Source: Streptomyces dysideae
GTDB lineage: Bacteria > Actinomycetota > Actinomycetes > Streptomycetales > Streptomycetaceae
Assembly: GCF_001514305.1 (NCBI RefSeq)
Contig: NZ_KQ949108.1
Span: 61,775-125,774, forward strand
Reading direction: 5' to 3'
Length of the DNA: 64,000 nt
Shown: one piece after another, positions 35,765 to 44,055 of the stretch
Position numbering within the stretch: the first letter of the stretch is position 1
How the letters are laid out: every line of letters starts with the position of its first letter
Program-made: the position numbers and the translations under genes
The notes under the pieces: model-generated
Database searches by the model: none
Told to the model about the DNA's origin: nothing
The model's input: the letters and a program-made list of their open reading frames with translations, nothing else

Positions 35765-36973
35765 TTACACAGTGAGGGCGGGCTGCTTCAGCAGCTGGGC
35801 GCGATACTTGGCGGCGCCCATCGCGGCCGCCTGGCCGCCGAGCGCGACGACGCCGACGAGCCGGCCGTCGACGTGGTAACCGACGAGAACGTCACCGTCC
35901 GGGCCGCCATCCAGGACCCGTACGTCATCGAGACCCAGACCGGGCGCACCGAACGACTGAAGCCGGAAGTCGTGCTGATCGCTCCAGAAGGTGGGCAACG
36001 GCGCGAAGGGCGCCAACTCCACGTCCCCACCGCCCAGATGAGCGACCAGCGTCTTCGCCGCGTGCCTGGCCGTGTCCGTCGGGATGGACCAGTGCTCGAC
36101 CCGGCGGGGTACGCCGTCATAGCGGGCGTTGGGGAAACGGGCCACGTCACCGACCGCGACCACATCGGGACGCCCGCCGGCCCGCAGCCACACGTCGGTG
36201 AGCACCCCGTCGGAGAGATCGAGCCCGTTGCCGTCCAGCCACTCCACATTGGCGACCGAACCGACCGACTCCACCACGACGTCGGCGGGCAGCACGGTGC
36301 CGTCACTCAGCACCACCCCCGTCACACGACTGAGGCCCTCGAACCCTGCGACACCGACACCCAGCCGGAACCGCACCCCGCGTTCCTCGTGCCGCTTGAG
36401 CAGCGCGCGGGCGAGCAGTTCGCCGAGCGGCCCGACCATGGGCAGGGCCAGCGGATCCACGACGGTCACCTCGGCGGCACCGAGCCCGACAGCCGTGGCG
36501 GCGACCTCGCAGCCGATGAATCCGGCGCCGACCACGACCACGCGCACGCCCGGCCTGGTCAGCTCGTCCCGCAGGCCCTGCGCGTCGGCGAGGGTACGGA
36601 CCGTGTGGCGGCCGGTGACCGGCCCGGGACAACGCAGTCGTCGGGGCCGCATGCCGGTGGCGACGACGAGTCCGTCGTAGGAGAGAGACGTACCGTCTTC
36701 GAGCACAACCGCCCGCTCGCGAAGGCGCGCGGAGACGACCTTCGTGCCGAGCCGCCACTCCACATCGGCGGCAGCCGCCTTCGGTGTGAAGGCCAGCGAC
36801 TCGAAGGGCGCCTTGCCGGCGAGGACTTCCTTCGACAGCGGCGGCCGGTTGTAGGGCATGTGCGGCTCGTCGCCCACGACGGTGACCGCGCCGGTCCAGC
36901 CCGCCGCGCGCAGTTGTTCCGCCGCGCGCAGGCCGCCCATCGAGGCGCCCGCGACGACTATGCGTCCGGTCAC
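35765..36973 (-). CDS. FAD-dependent ferredoxin reductase (rubredoxin/Cam-type)
   Basis: A 402-aa NAD(P)H:ferredoxin oxidoreductase. FAD-binding GxGxxG variant is VVAGASMGGLRAAEQL, the NAD(P)H fold is RVVVVGAGFIGCEVAA, the second FAD segment is DVVAVGDVARFPN, and the PPLSKEVL and C-terminal EHWSIPTDTARHAAKTL stretches are typical of P450-partner reductases. It should pass electrons to the adjacent ferredoxin and on to the P450. GTG 36973 lies 5 nt after the ferredoxin stop. Confidence 0.93.
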   Translation of the reverse strand: MTGRIVVAGASMGGLRAAEQLRAAGWTGAVTVVGDEPHMPYNRPPLSKEVLAGKAPFESLAFTPKAAAADVEWRLGTKVVSARLRERAVVLEDGTSLSYDGLVVATGMRPRRLRCPGPVTGRHTVRTLADAQGLRDELTRPGVRVVVVGAGFIGCEVAATAVGLGAAEVTVVDPLALPMVGPLGELLARALLKRHEERGVRFRLGVGVAGFEGLSRVTGVVLSDGTVLPADVVVESVGSVANVEWLDGNGLDLSDGVLTDVWLRAGGRPDVVAVGDVARFPNARYDGVPRRVEHWSIPTDTARHAAKTLVAHLGGGDVELAPFAPLPTFWSDQHDFRLQSFGAPGLGLDDVRVLDGGPDGDVLVGYHVDGRLVGVVALGGQAAAMGAAKYRAQLLKQPALTV

Positions 36974-36978
36974 GGGGC

Positions 36979-37167
36979 TCAGCCCTCGATCCGGATGGCC
37001 TGCAGGGGACAGACGTCCGCGGCTTCCTCGACCTCGTCGCGCAGTGCGTCGTCCGGGTCGGGGACGTAGGCCAGGTGTCCGTCGTCGTCCATCGAGAAGA
37101 CGTCGGGGGATGCGAAGACGCACTGGCCGTGGTCCTGGCACTTGTTCATGTCGACGACGACCTTCAT
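36979..37167 (-). CDS. Single-cluster ferredoxin (P450 partner)
   Basis: A 62-aa ferredoxin. Cluster ligands are CQDHGQC and CP near the C-terminus: the second cysteine position of CxxCxxC is His (CxxHxxC), the pattern of 3Fe-4S ferredoxins that serve actinobacterial P450s. Strong RBS (AGGAGG) at 6-8 bp. First gene of the long minus-strand operon; operator site 4 lies 100 bp upstream. Confidence 0.95.
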   Translation of the reverse strand: MKVVVDMNKCQDHGQCVFASPDVFSMDDDGHLAYVPDPDDALRDEVEEAADVCPLQAIRIEG

Positions 37168-37269
37168 GGCCGGTCCTCCTAGGGGGTGGGAGGGCCCGGC
37201 CGGCCTGCGGCCGGCCGGGCCCCGTGGCCAAAGGGGTGCGAGAACCGGAAGGGAACCGAACCCCTGACT

Positions 37270-37285
37270 CGTTTGGCTTCAAACA
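37270..37285. promoter_or_regulatory. Island operator site 4 (ferredoxin operon side)
   Basis: CGTTTGGCTTCAAACA, arms TTTG/CAAA, upstream of the ferredoxin-to-TetR operon. It shares a 278-bp divergent intergenic region with site 5. Confidence 0.7.
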
Positions 37286-37377
37286 AGATAGGAACCCGCC
37301 GAGTCCTGGTCAATACCTGTCCAGGTGGATAAATTTCTTGGGCCACCCCCTTGCGGGACGACGAATCCCCTCCATAC

Positions 37378-37393
37378 CGTTCGGGTTCAAACG
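37378..37393. promoter_or_regulatory. Island operator site 5 (GS-like/P450 operon side)
   Basis: CGTTCGGGTTCAAACG, 53 bp before the GTG of the glutamine-synthetase-like gene. Outer arms CGTT/AACG are perfect with one inner mismatch. Confidence 0.7.
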
Positions 37394-37445
37394 ACAGCCC
37401 CCGTCGTTCTCACGCCGCCTTCCCCATCCGCCCGAGGAGACATCG

Positions 37446-38801
37446 GTGAGCTCTCACGACACCCCAGACATCCGCCGGCACATGGAGCGGCTCGCCGCCG
37501 AGGGCGTGGACGTGGTCCGGGTCGTCTACCCCGACCTCATCGGCACCGATCGCGCCCGTGACGTCCTGCTGGACCATCTGGCGTCGGCCTGCGCGCACGG
37601 CCTGGCCTTCTGCAAGGCGGTGTACCACACCTCCCCGCAGGGCGACGTGGTCCCGGTCGCGGGCGGCCTGGACGCGGGCCTGCCGGACGTGACCGTACGC
37701 CCCGACCTGTCCACGCTGGCCGTGCTGCCCTGGGAGCCCGGCGTCGCCACCTGTCTCGGCGAGGTCACCGACCCGGCGACCGGGACGCACGCCCCCGAGT
37801 CACCGCGTGACCTGCTGCGTTTCGTGCTGGCCCGGTGCACCGAGCTGGGGCTGCGGCCCGTGGTCGGACCCGAGCTGGAGTACTTCCTGCTGGAGCCCGC
37901 GCCCGGCACCCCGACCGGCTGGCGCCGGGCCCCGGAGACCACCGGCGCCGTCTACACCGCCGGTCTGCGCGCCGACCCGGAGAACCATCTGCTGCGCACC
38001 CTGCGGAGCCTGCGCGACCTGGGGATCGGTGTCGTCGCCGGGAACCACGAGTTCGACGGCGGCCAGTACGAGATCAACCTGACCCACTCCGACGCGCTGG
38101 ACGCCGCCGACCGGGCGTTCCGCTTCAAGGCCTCCGTCAAGGAGCTGGCCCGCAAGGAGGGCAGGCTCGCCACCTTCATGGCCAAGCCCTTCGGAGACGC
38201 CGGCGGTTCCGGCTTCCACCTCCATCTGTCCTGCGAGGACACCGACGGCCGCAACACCTTCGACGACCCGGCCGGCGCCTACGGCCTCTCGACCACCGCA
38301 CGGCACGCCGTCGCCGGCGTCATCGCCCACGCCCCCGCGCTCGCCGCGCTGGCCAACCCGACGGTCAACTCGTACAAACGCTTCGGCCCCGACACCCTCG
38401 CGCCCTGGCTGATCGACTGGGGTCTGGACAACCGCAGCGCCATGCTCCGCATCCCGCCGGAGCGCGGCTCGGGGGCCCGGCTGGAACTGCGGCTCGGCGA
38501 CGCCAGCGCCAACCCGTATCTGCTGATCGCGGGCACGGTCGCTGCCGCGCTGCTCGGCGTCCAGGCGGGCGAGGAGCCACCGGCGCCGCTGGAGGGCTAC
38601 GGCTACGACACGGCCAGGTCGGCCGTGCTGCCGACGGACCTGTCCGCCGCGCTGGACGCCCTGGAGGCGGACACCGCCCTGACCGATCTGCTCGGCAAGG
38701 ACTTCACCACCTCCTTCCTCACCTACAAGCGCAACGAGGTCGAGCGCTTCCAACGGCATGTCACCGACTGGGAGTTCACCGAGTACGCCTACCACCTGTG
38801 A
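37446..38801 (+). CDS. Glutamine synthetase-like gamma-glutamyl-amine ligase
   Basis: A 451-aa GS-I fold protein. Metal/ATP signatures are present but divergent: VVGPELEYFLL, NHEFDGGQYEINL, FMAKPFGDAGGSGFHLHLS, TVNSYKRFGPDTLAPWLIDWG, NRSAMLRIPPERGSGARLELRLGDASANPYLL. It lacks the adenylylation-site region of assimilatory GlnA, and its N-terminus is of the PuuA/GlnA4/AtdA1 group, which glutamylate amines rather than ammonia. GTG 37446 has GAGGAG upstream. Operon with the P450. Amine identity unknown; an arylethylamine fits the neighbours. Confidence 0.9.
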   Translation: MSSHDTPDIRRHMERLAAEGVDVVRVVYPDLIGTDRARDVLLDHLASACAHGLAFCKAVYHTSPQGDVVPVAGGLDAGLPDVTVRPDLSTLAVLPWEPGVATCLGEVTDPATGTHAPESPRDLLRFVLARCTELGLRPVVGPELEYFLLEPAPGTPTGWRRAPETTGAVYTAGLRADPENHLLRTLRSLRDLGIGVVAGNHEFDGGQYEINLTHSDALDAADRAFRFKASVKELARKEGRLATFMAKPFGDAGGSGFHLHLSCEDTDGRNTFDDPAGAYGLSTTARHAVAGVIAHAPALAALANPTVNSYKRFGPDTLAPWLIDWGLDNRSAMLRIPPERGSGARLELRLGDASANPYLLIAGTVAAALLGVQAGEEPPAPLEGYGYDTARSAVLPTDLSAALDALEADTALTDLLGKDFTTSFLTYKRNEVERFQRHVTDWEFTEYAYHL

Positions 38802-38843
38802 CCGCCACCCACGTCCGCCGCCCGTGACGCCCTGGAGCCACCG

Positions 38844-40127
38844 ATGACCGAGATCCTGACCCCCGCCGTGAACGAACCGATGCCGCTGGCCGACGTCGAC
38901 CTCGCCGACCTCGACAACTTCACCGACGGGGTCACCCCGTGGCGGATGTTCCACACCCTGCGCCACGAGGACCCGGTGCACTGGCAGCCGGAGGAGGCGC
39001 CCAACTCCGGTTTCTGGGCGGTGACCCGGCACGCGGACATCGCCCGCGTCGACCGCGACGCCGAGACCTTCACCTCGACGAAGTTCGTCAACCTGGAAGA
39101 GGTCGACGAGAACCAGATCAAGAAACGTGCCTCGATCCTCGAACTGGACGGCGTCCGCCATCGCGCCCTGCGCAGCGTGATCCAGCGCCAGTTCGGGGCG
39201 AGCGTCATCAACAGCTACACCGACTTCCTGCGCGGCCTGACCGCGACCACGCTGGACGCGGCCCTCGCCAAGGGCGCCTTCGACTTCGTCGCCGACGTCT
39301 CCGCGGACTTCCCCATCAACGTCCTGGCCCGCCTCCTGGACGTACCGCCGGAGGACAACCAGCAGCTCATCGACTGGGGCAACCGCATCATCGGCAACAC
39401 CGACCCCGACTACGCGGACGTGCTCCTGCACAGCGCGGAGAGCGAGAAGTACCGCGACCTGCCGTTCCGCTCGCCCGCCTCGATCGAAGTCTTCGAGTAC
39501 GGACGTGAGCTGGCCCGGCAGCGGCGCGGCGGCGACGGCACCGACCTGGTCTCACGCCTCGTCAACGCGACCCCGCGCGACGGGGTCCCGCTCTCCCCGC
39601 AGGACTTCGACAACTACTTCCTGCTCCTGGTGGTCGCCGGCAACGAGACCACCCGCCACACCATCACCCATTCCATGCTGGCCCTCCTCCAGCACCCCGA
39701 GCAGCTGGCCCGTCTCCAGGAGGACCCCTCCCTGATCCCGGTGGCGGTCGAGGAGTTCCTGCGCTGGGCCTCCCCCGTCTACCACTTCCGCCGCACCGCC
39801 ACCCGGGACGTCGAACTCGGCGGCAAGCGGGTCAGGGCGGGCGACAAGGTCGTCATGTGGTTCGCCTCCGGCAACCGCGACGAGGAGGTCTTCGGCAACC
39901 CGTACGACTTCGACGTCACCCGCGCCGACAACGACCACGTCACCTTCGGCAAGGGCAGCCCGCACCTGTGCCTGGGCAACCTGCTCGCCCGCACCGAGAT
40001 CCGCATCATGTTCGAGGAACTGATCCCACGGCTGGCGGACATCAGGCTGGTGGGCGACGTGCCGCGGGTCCGCTCCAACTTCGTCAACGGCATCAAGAGG
40101 CTGCCGGTCGAGGTGACGCTCGCCTGA
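38844..40127 (+). CDS. Cytochrome P450
   Basis: A 427-aa soluble bacterial P450 with all landmarks: I-helix LLVVAGNETTRHTITHSML (acid-alcohol replaced by E-T), the ExxR helix in VEEFLRWASPVYHFRRTA, and haem loop FGKGSPHLCLGNLLA with the thiolate Cys. GGAG precedes ATG 38844, 42 nt after the GS-like gene. With the ferredoxin and reductase across the divergent promoter it makes a complete class I system. Likely hydroxylates, dealkylates or deaminates the glutamylated amine or O-demethylates the aromatic ring (inference). Confidence 0.95.
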   Translation: MTEILTPAVNEPMPLADVDLADLDNFTDGVTPWRMFHTLRHEDPVHWQPEEAPNSGFWAVTRHADIARVDRDAETFTSTKFVNLEEVDENQIKKRASILELDGVRHRALRSVIQRQFGASVINSYTDFLRGLTATTLDAALAKGAFDFVADVSADFPINVLARLLDVPPEDNQQLIDWGNRIIGNTDPDYADVLLHSAESEKYRDLPFRSPASIEVFEYGRELARQRRGGDGTDLVSRLVNATPRDGVPLSPQDFDNYFLLLVVAGNETTRHTITHSMLALLQHPEQLARLQEDPSLIPVAVEEFLRWASPVYHFRRTATRDVELGGKRVRAGDKVVMWFASGNRDEEVFGNPYDFDVTRADNDHVTFGKGSPHLCLGNLLARTEIRIMFEELIPRLADIRLVGDVPRVRSNFVNGIKRLPVEVTLA

Positions 40128-40320
40128 CCGGGCGAAAGGCGCTCCGGGCTTCACAGGATAGGGCGGGCGACGTACGACGCCTGTCTGGCCCGTGCCGAGG
40201 CGGTGCCACTGCTCCCCACGCGCATGCTGAGGGCCCCCTGGCCCGCCCGGCCGCTCGCCGTTCTGAAGGACCACGACAGGGTGTTCGCCCTGCTCGAATT
40301 TCCGCGGACGTGCGGGCAGT
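40128..40320 (+). other. Possible coding fragment of unknown origin
   Basis: Just after the P450 one frame reads RATYDACLARAEAVPLLPTR then MLRAPWPARPLAVLKDHDRV, with protein-like composition and no start codon or RBS. It merges into the glycosyltransferase remnant. I do not recognise it; it may be part of the same decayed stretch. Confidence 0.3.
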
Positions 40321-40760
40321 GGCTTGTGCGGCGTTTTCCAGCGGAATGAGTACGCGCGATACGCGCGAGACACAGGGCGCAAGAAAGGCAAGGTACTATG
40401 CCTGACAGGCACTGCCTCCCTGTTCAAGGCGGAAGCCTTGAAGGATGTTCTGGCCGCCCGTGAGAACGGACAATTGCCTGCGGCGGACGGCGTGTACGAC
40501 ACACGTCGGGTCGCTTCTGTGGTTCGTCATGACCGGTGCCGGCGTCAGGATCGCTCCCTTCGGGATAGCCCTTACGGGGCTCTACGCGATAGAGCGCGCG
40601 ATCACCGTGAAAGCGCGAGGGTGGCGCGTGGCCATGACGTCGATGCTGGTCGCACCCGAGTGGTTCTACGACCTTTTCCCTCCAGGGTGTGCACAACCGC
40701 GCACTGGCAGAGACAGCCTCCGAAGGGAACGCAACTGGTAGGCAGCGGACCGCGGCGGCG
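40321..40760 (+). pseudogene. Remnant of a GT2 (poly-GlcNAc/cellulose synthase-like) glycosyltransferase
   Basis: Pieces of a processive family 2 glycosyltransferase occur in order but in different frames: RNEYARYARDTGRKKGKVLC then LTGTASLFKAEALKDVLAAR, with G-VYDT shortly after; then, after a deletion of the catalytic ED/QxxRW core, the C-terminal membrane part LTGLYAIERAITVKARGWRV and APEWFYDLF in another frame; then a short HNRALAETA tail in a third. At least 100 residues are missing. Family named from the recalled TGTASLF...VYDT and AIERA...EWFYDLF patterns. Confidence 0.65.
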
Positions 40761-40914
40761 CCGTGGGCCCAGATGCGAATGGGCCTCCACGGGCATCCGC
40801 CCGCGAAGACCCTTCACGGGGAACTTTCCGGGACGCCTGCGCAGTCGACGAAGACCAGCCGCCTCTTGGGTCACCGAGTACATGGATGCGGATCGCGCCC
40901 TGTGTGGTGCATCG
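40761..40914. other. Intergenic stretch downstream of sugC-like gene
   Basis: No credible gene or clear hairpin was seen here; probably further decayed sequence from the glycosyltransferase end. Confidence 0.35.
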
Positions 40915-42102
40915 TCAGTCCGCCCTCACTGGATGCGTAAGGTTCGCTCCGGTCGCCGGGTCGAACACGTGAACCTTGGCCATGTCGACCTGCAGCTCCA
41001 CCGGCTCGCCCTCGCGGGCACGCGTGGCGGCGTCCAGGCGGGCCACGAGCTGCTGGGTGTCGGCGCCGGTGTCGCGCAGGCCCGATTCCTTGGCGAGCTC
41101 CTCCAGTTCGGCGGTCGTCGCGGGCCCGCCCTCCGCGGTGAAGTAGACATACACATCGGAGCCCAGCGACTCCAGTACTTCCACAGTGGCGGTGAAGACC
41201 GGCCCCGTCCGGTCCCGGTCGTGTGACAGGGCCACGTCCTCGAATGCCTCCGGTCGTAGCCCGACGATGACCTCGCGGGGCGCGTTCTGCCGTTCCAGCG
41301 CCCGCCTCGTACGGTCGCCGAGGGTCAGGTCGCCCAGGGACGAGCGCAGGGCACCGCCCGCCAGAGTGGCGTTCAGGAAGTTCATCGCCGGGGAGCCGAT
41401 GAAGCCCGCCACGAAGATGTTGCGCGGCGAGTCGTACAGCTCGGCAGGTGTGCCGATCTGCTGGACCAGACCCTGTCTCATGACCACGACCCGGTCGCCG
41501 AGCGTCATCGCCTCGGTCTGGTCGTGAGTGACGTACACGGTGGTCGTGCCGAGACGCCGCTGCAGCCGGGAGATCTGGGTGCGCATCTGTACCCGGAGTT
41601 TGGCGTCCAGGTTGGACAGCGGCTCGTCCATCAAGAACGCCTTGGGATCACGGACGATCGCCCGTCCCATGGCCACCCGCTGGCGCTGACCGCCGGAGAG
41701 GTTGGCGGGCTTGCGGTCCAGGTGCTCGGTGAGGTCAAGGATCCGGGCGGCTTCCGTCACCTTGGCGTTGATGGTGTCCTTGTCCACCTTGGCCAGGCGC
41801 AGCGGGAAGCCCATGTTCTCCCGGACGTTCATGTGCGGGTACAGGGCATAGCTCTGGAACACCATGGCGACGTCGCGTTCCTTGGGAGCCAGGTCGTTGA
41901 CGACTCGGTCTCCGATGCGCAGGGTGCCCTCGGTGATGTCCTCAAGTCCGGCGATCATGTTCAGGGTGGTGGACTTGCCGCATCCCGACGGACCGACCAG
42001 GATCACGAACTCGCCGTCGGCGATCTCGAGGTCCACGTCCTTCACGGCGAGGGCCCCGTCGGGAAAGCGCTTGGTGACTCCCTCAAGGATGATCTCGGCC
42101 AT
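40915..42102 (-). CDS. sugC: ABC transporter ATPase, MsmK/UgpC/SugC type
   Basis: A 395-aa sugar-importer ATPase. Walker A is VGPSGCGKSTTLN, signature LSGGQRQRVAMGRAI, Walker B AFLMDEPLSNLDAKL, switch His in TVYVTHDQTEAMTLGD. The C-terminal 150 residues are the MalK-type TOBE regulatory domain (VIVGLRPEAFED...). It energises import by the two permeases encoded upstream on the same strand. The symbol follows the LpqY-SugABC resemblance of the operon; such ATPases are often shared among several importers. Confidence 0.9.
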   Translation of the reverse strand: MAEIILEGVTKRFPDGALAVKDVDLEIADGEFVILVGPSGCGKSTTLNMIAGLEDITEGTLRIGDRVVNDLAPKERDVAMVFQSYALYPHMNVRENMGFPLRLAKVDKDTINAKVTEAARILDLTEHLDRKPANLSGGQRQRVAMGRAIVRDPKAFLMDEPLSNLDAKLRVQMRTQISRLQRRLGTTTVYVTHDQTEAMTLGDRVVVMRQGLVQQIGTPAELYDSPRNIFVAGFIGSPAMNFLNATLAGGALRSSLGDLTLGDRTRRALERQNAPREVIVGLRPEAFEDVALSHDRDRTGPVFTATVEVLESLGSDVYVYFTAEGGPATTAELEELAKESGLRDTGADTQQLVARLDAATRAREGEPVELQVDMAKVHVFDPATGANLTHPVRAD

Positions 42103-42192
42103 GGATGGTGCCTCCTTGCCTTCATGCCTTCCGGGTCCGAGTACTGCGGTCGGTGGCCCGGACCGGTGGCCTGTCTGCCGCGGTCGGCCCGT

Positions 42193-43026
42193 TCACCCCT
42201 TGACTGCCCCGGAGGTCAGTCCGGCGACGATCCGCCGCTGGAAGAACAGGACGAAAACGATGATCGGGATGGTGATGACCACAGCGGCGGCGGCGATCGA
42301 CCCTGTGGGCTGCTGGAACTGGGAGCTCCCGGTGAAGAACGCGATCGCGGCAGGCACGGTGCGCGCGGACTCGGTGGACGTCAGCGAGATCGCGAACAGG
42401 AAGTCGTTCCAGCAGAAGATGAACACGAGAATGGCCGTGGTGAACACGCCCGGCGCGGCCAGCGGCACGATGACCATCCGGAAGGCCTGCGCGGGCGTCG
42501 CCCCGTCGACCTTGGCGGCCTTCTCCAGATCCCAGGGGATCTCCCGGAAGAACGCCGACAGGGTGTAGATCGCGAGCGGCAGGGAGAAGGTCATGTACGG
42601 GATGATCAGCCCGATCCAGGTGTCGAAGATCCCGATGATCCGCTCGATGTTGAACAGCGGTGACACCAGGGAGATCGGCGGGAACATGGCGATCAGCAGT
42701 GACATGCCGATGAGCACCCGCTTGCCGGGGAACCGCAGCCGGGCCACCGCGTAGGCGGCCATGGTGCCCAGCGCCACCGCGACCACCGTGGCGATCAGGG
42801 CGATGCCGATCGAGTTGATCAGCGCACGGGTGAACTCGGTGGTCTCGAAGATGCCCTGGTAGTTCTCCCAGGTCCAGTCCGTGGGGATGTAGTTGCCGTC
42901 CGTCAGGGTGCTGGGGTCCTTGAACGACAGCGCGGCGATCCACCACACCGGGAACAGGGCGTACAGCACCACCACCACGTTCAGGACGCCCCATCGGGTG
43001 GCATGTGTCTTTCCCACTGCGGCCAT
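42193..43026 (-). CDS. sugB: ABC sugar permease, MalG/SugB type
   Basis: A 277-aa inner-membrane permease with six helices and the EAA loop YTLSAFFREIPWDLEKAAKVDGATPAQAFRMVIVPLAAP (core EKAAKVDGA), which docks on the ATPase. The start ATG shares one base with the upstream permease stop (TGATG). Functions with the SugA-like partner as heterodimeric channel. Confidence 0.92.
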   Translation of the reverse strand: MAAVGKTHATRWGVLNVVVVLYALFPVWWIAALSFKDPSTLTDGNYIPTDWTWENYQGIFETTEFTRALINSIGIALIATVVAVALGTMAAYAVARLRFPGKRVLIGMSLLIAMFPPISLVSPLFNIERIIGIFDTWIGLIIPYMTFSLPLAIYTLSAFFREIPWDLEKAAKVDGATPAQAFRMVIVPLAAPGVFTTAILVFIFCWNDFLFAISLTSTESARTVPAAIAFFTGSSQFQQPTGSIAAAAVVITIPIIVFVLFFQRRIVAGLTSGAVKG

Positions 43027-43985
43027 CAGCGCTTCACCTCCGCGCCCGGTGCTGCGGTGCCGAACAGTTTGACGAAGGTGAAGGCGATGATCCCGACGCA
43101 GATGAAGATCAGGACCGAGATCGCCGACCCGATGCCCAGGTTCAGCGCGGTGAACAAGTTGTCGTACCCGAGGATCGACAGAGAGCCGGTCCCGTGGGCG
43201 CCCGTGGTCAGGATGTAGATGTTGTCGAAGATCCGGAACGCATCAAGTGTGCGGAAGAGCAGTGCCACCAGGATGGCCGGTTTCATCAGCGGCAGCATGA
43301 TCTTGGTGAAGCGCTGCCAGGCGGTGGCACCGTCCACCATGGCCGCCTTCAGGGTCTCCTCGGGGACCAGCGCGAGACCCGCGAGCAGCAGCAGGGCCAT
43401 GAACGGCGTCGTCTTCCACACCTCGGCGAGGATGATCAGCCAGAGGGCGGGCCACTGCTCGGTCAGCGGGGCCTCCCCGCTGGGCAACAGCTCGGCGAGG
43501 TATCCGAGCTCCGGGGTCCAGGCGTACTGCCAGGAGAAGGCGGCGACGACCGTGACGATTCCGTACGGAATGAGGACCGACGTGCGGACGACGCCGCGCC
43601 AGAAGATCGTGCGGTGCATGACCAGGGCGAGCCCCATTCCGAGGGCCAGTTCGATCGTCACGGACACGGCGGTGATGAACAGCGTGACCCAGAAGGCGTC
43701 CCACCAGAACGGGGAGGACAGCACCGCCCCGTAGTTGTTCAGACCCACGAACTCCGCCTGTCCGGGAAAGCGCAGGTCGTACCGCTGGAGGGACAGATAG
43801 ACGGCGTACCCGATGGGGTATGCGGTCACGGCGATCATGACGACGACCGCGGGCGCGCAGAGCAGCCAGCCGAGCCGCCGCTCCTGCCTGGCGCCCGCCG
43901 AGAGTGCCGCCCGGTCCGGCCCGGCCTGCTCCGTCTCCACCTCGGGGGGCGGCGGGGTTCCGGCCGGTTGCGCCCGCGTGCTCAT
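43026..43985 (-). CDS. sugA: ABC sugar permease, MalF/SugA type
   Basis: A 319-aa permease with six helices (first WLLCAPAVVVMIAVTAYPIG) and EAA loop VPEETLKAAMVDGATAWQRFTKIMLPLMKP. The N-terminus is a cytoplasmic Pro/Glu-rich extension of about 45 residues. It lies 70 nt after the binding-protein gene. Confidence 0.92.
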   Translation of the reverse strand: MSTRAQPAGTPPPPEVETEQAGPDRAALSAGARQERRLGWLLCAPAVVVMIAVTAYPIGYAVYLSLQRYDLRFPGQAEFVGLNNYGAVLSSPFWWDAFWVTLFITAVSVTIELALGMGLALVMHRTIFWRGVVRTSVLIPYGIVTVVAAFSWQYAWTPELGYLAELLPSGEAPLTEQWPALWLIILAEVWKTTPFMALLLLAGLALVPEETLKAAMVDGATAWQRFTKIMLPLMKPAILVALLFRTLDAFRIFDNIYILTTGAHGTGSLSILGYDNLFTALNLGIGSAISVLIFICVGIIAFTFVKLFGTAAPGAEVKR

Positions 43986-44055
43986 CTCGGGCCGTCCGAG
44001 GACGAGGCCCGCGCACCGCGGCGCCGGCTGACGGAGTGGTGCGGGAGGAGGTGGT

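Noticed and set aside
37168..37269. Additional leader peptide or attenuator before the ferredoxin
   Set aside because: No start codon with RBS and no convincing hairpin; it is explained by the divergent promoter region.
40363..40741. Could be a small intact membrane protein gene
   Set aside because: The pieces match separated segments of one GT2 glycosyltransferase in different frames, so a remnant is more likely than a new gene.
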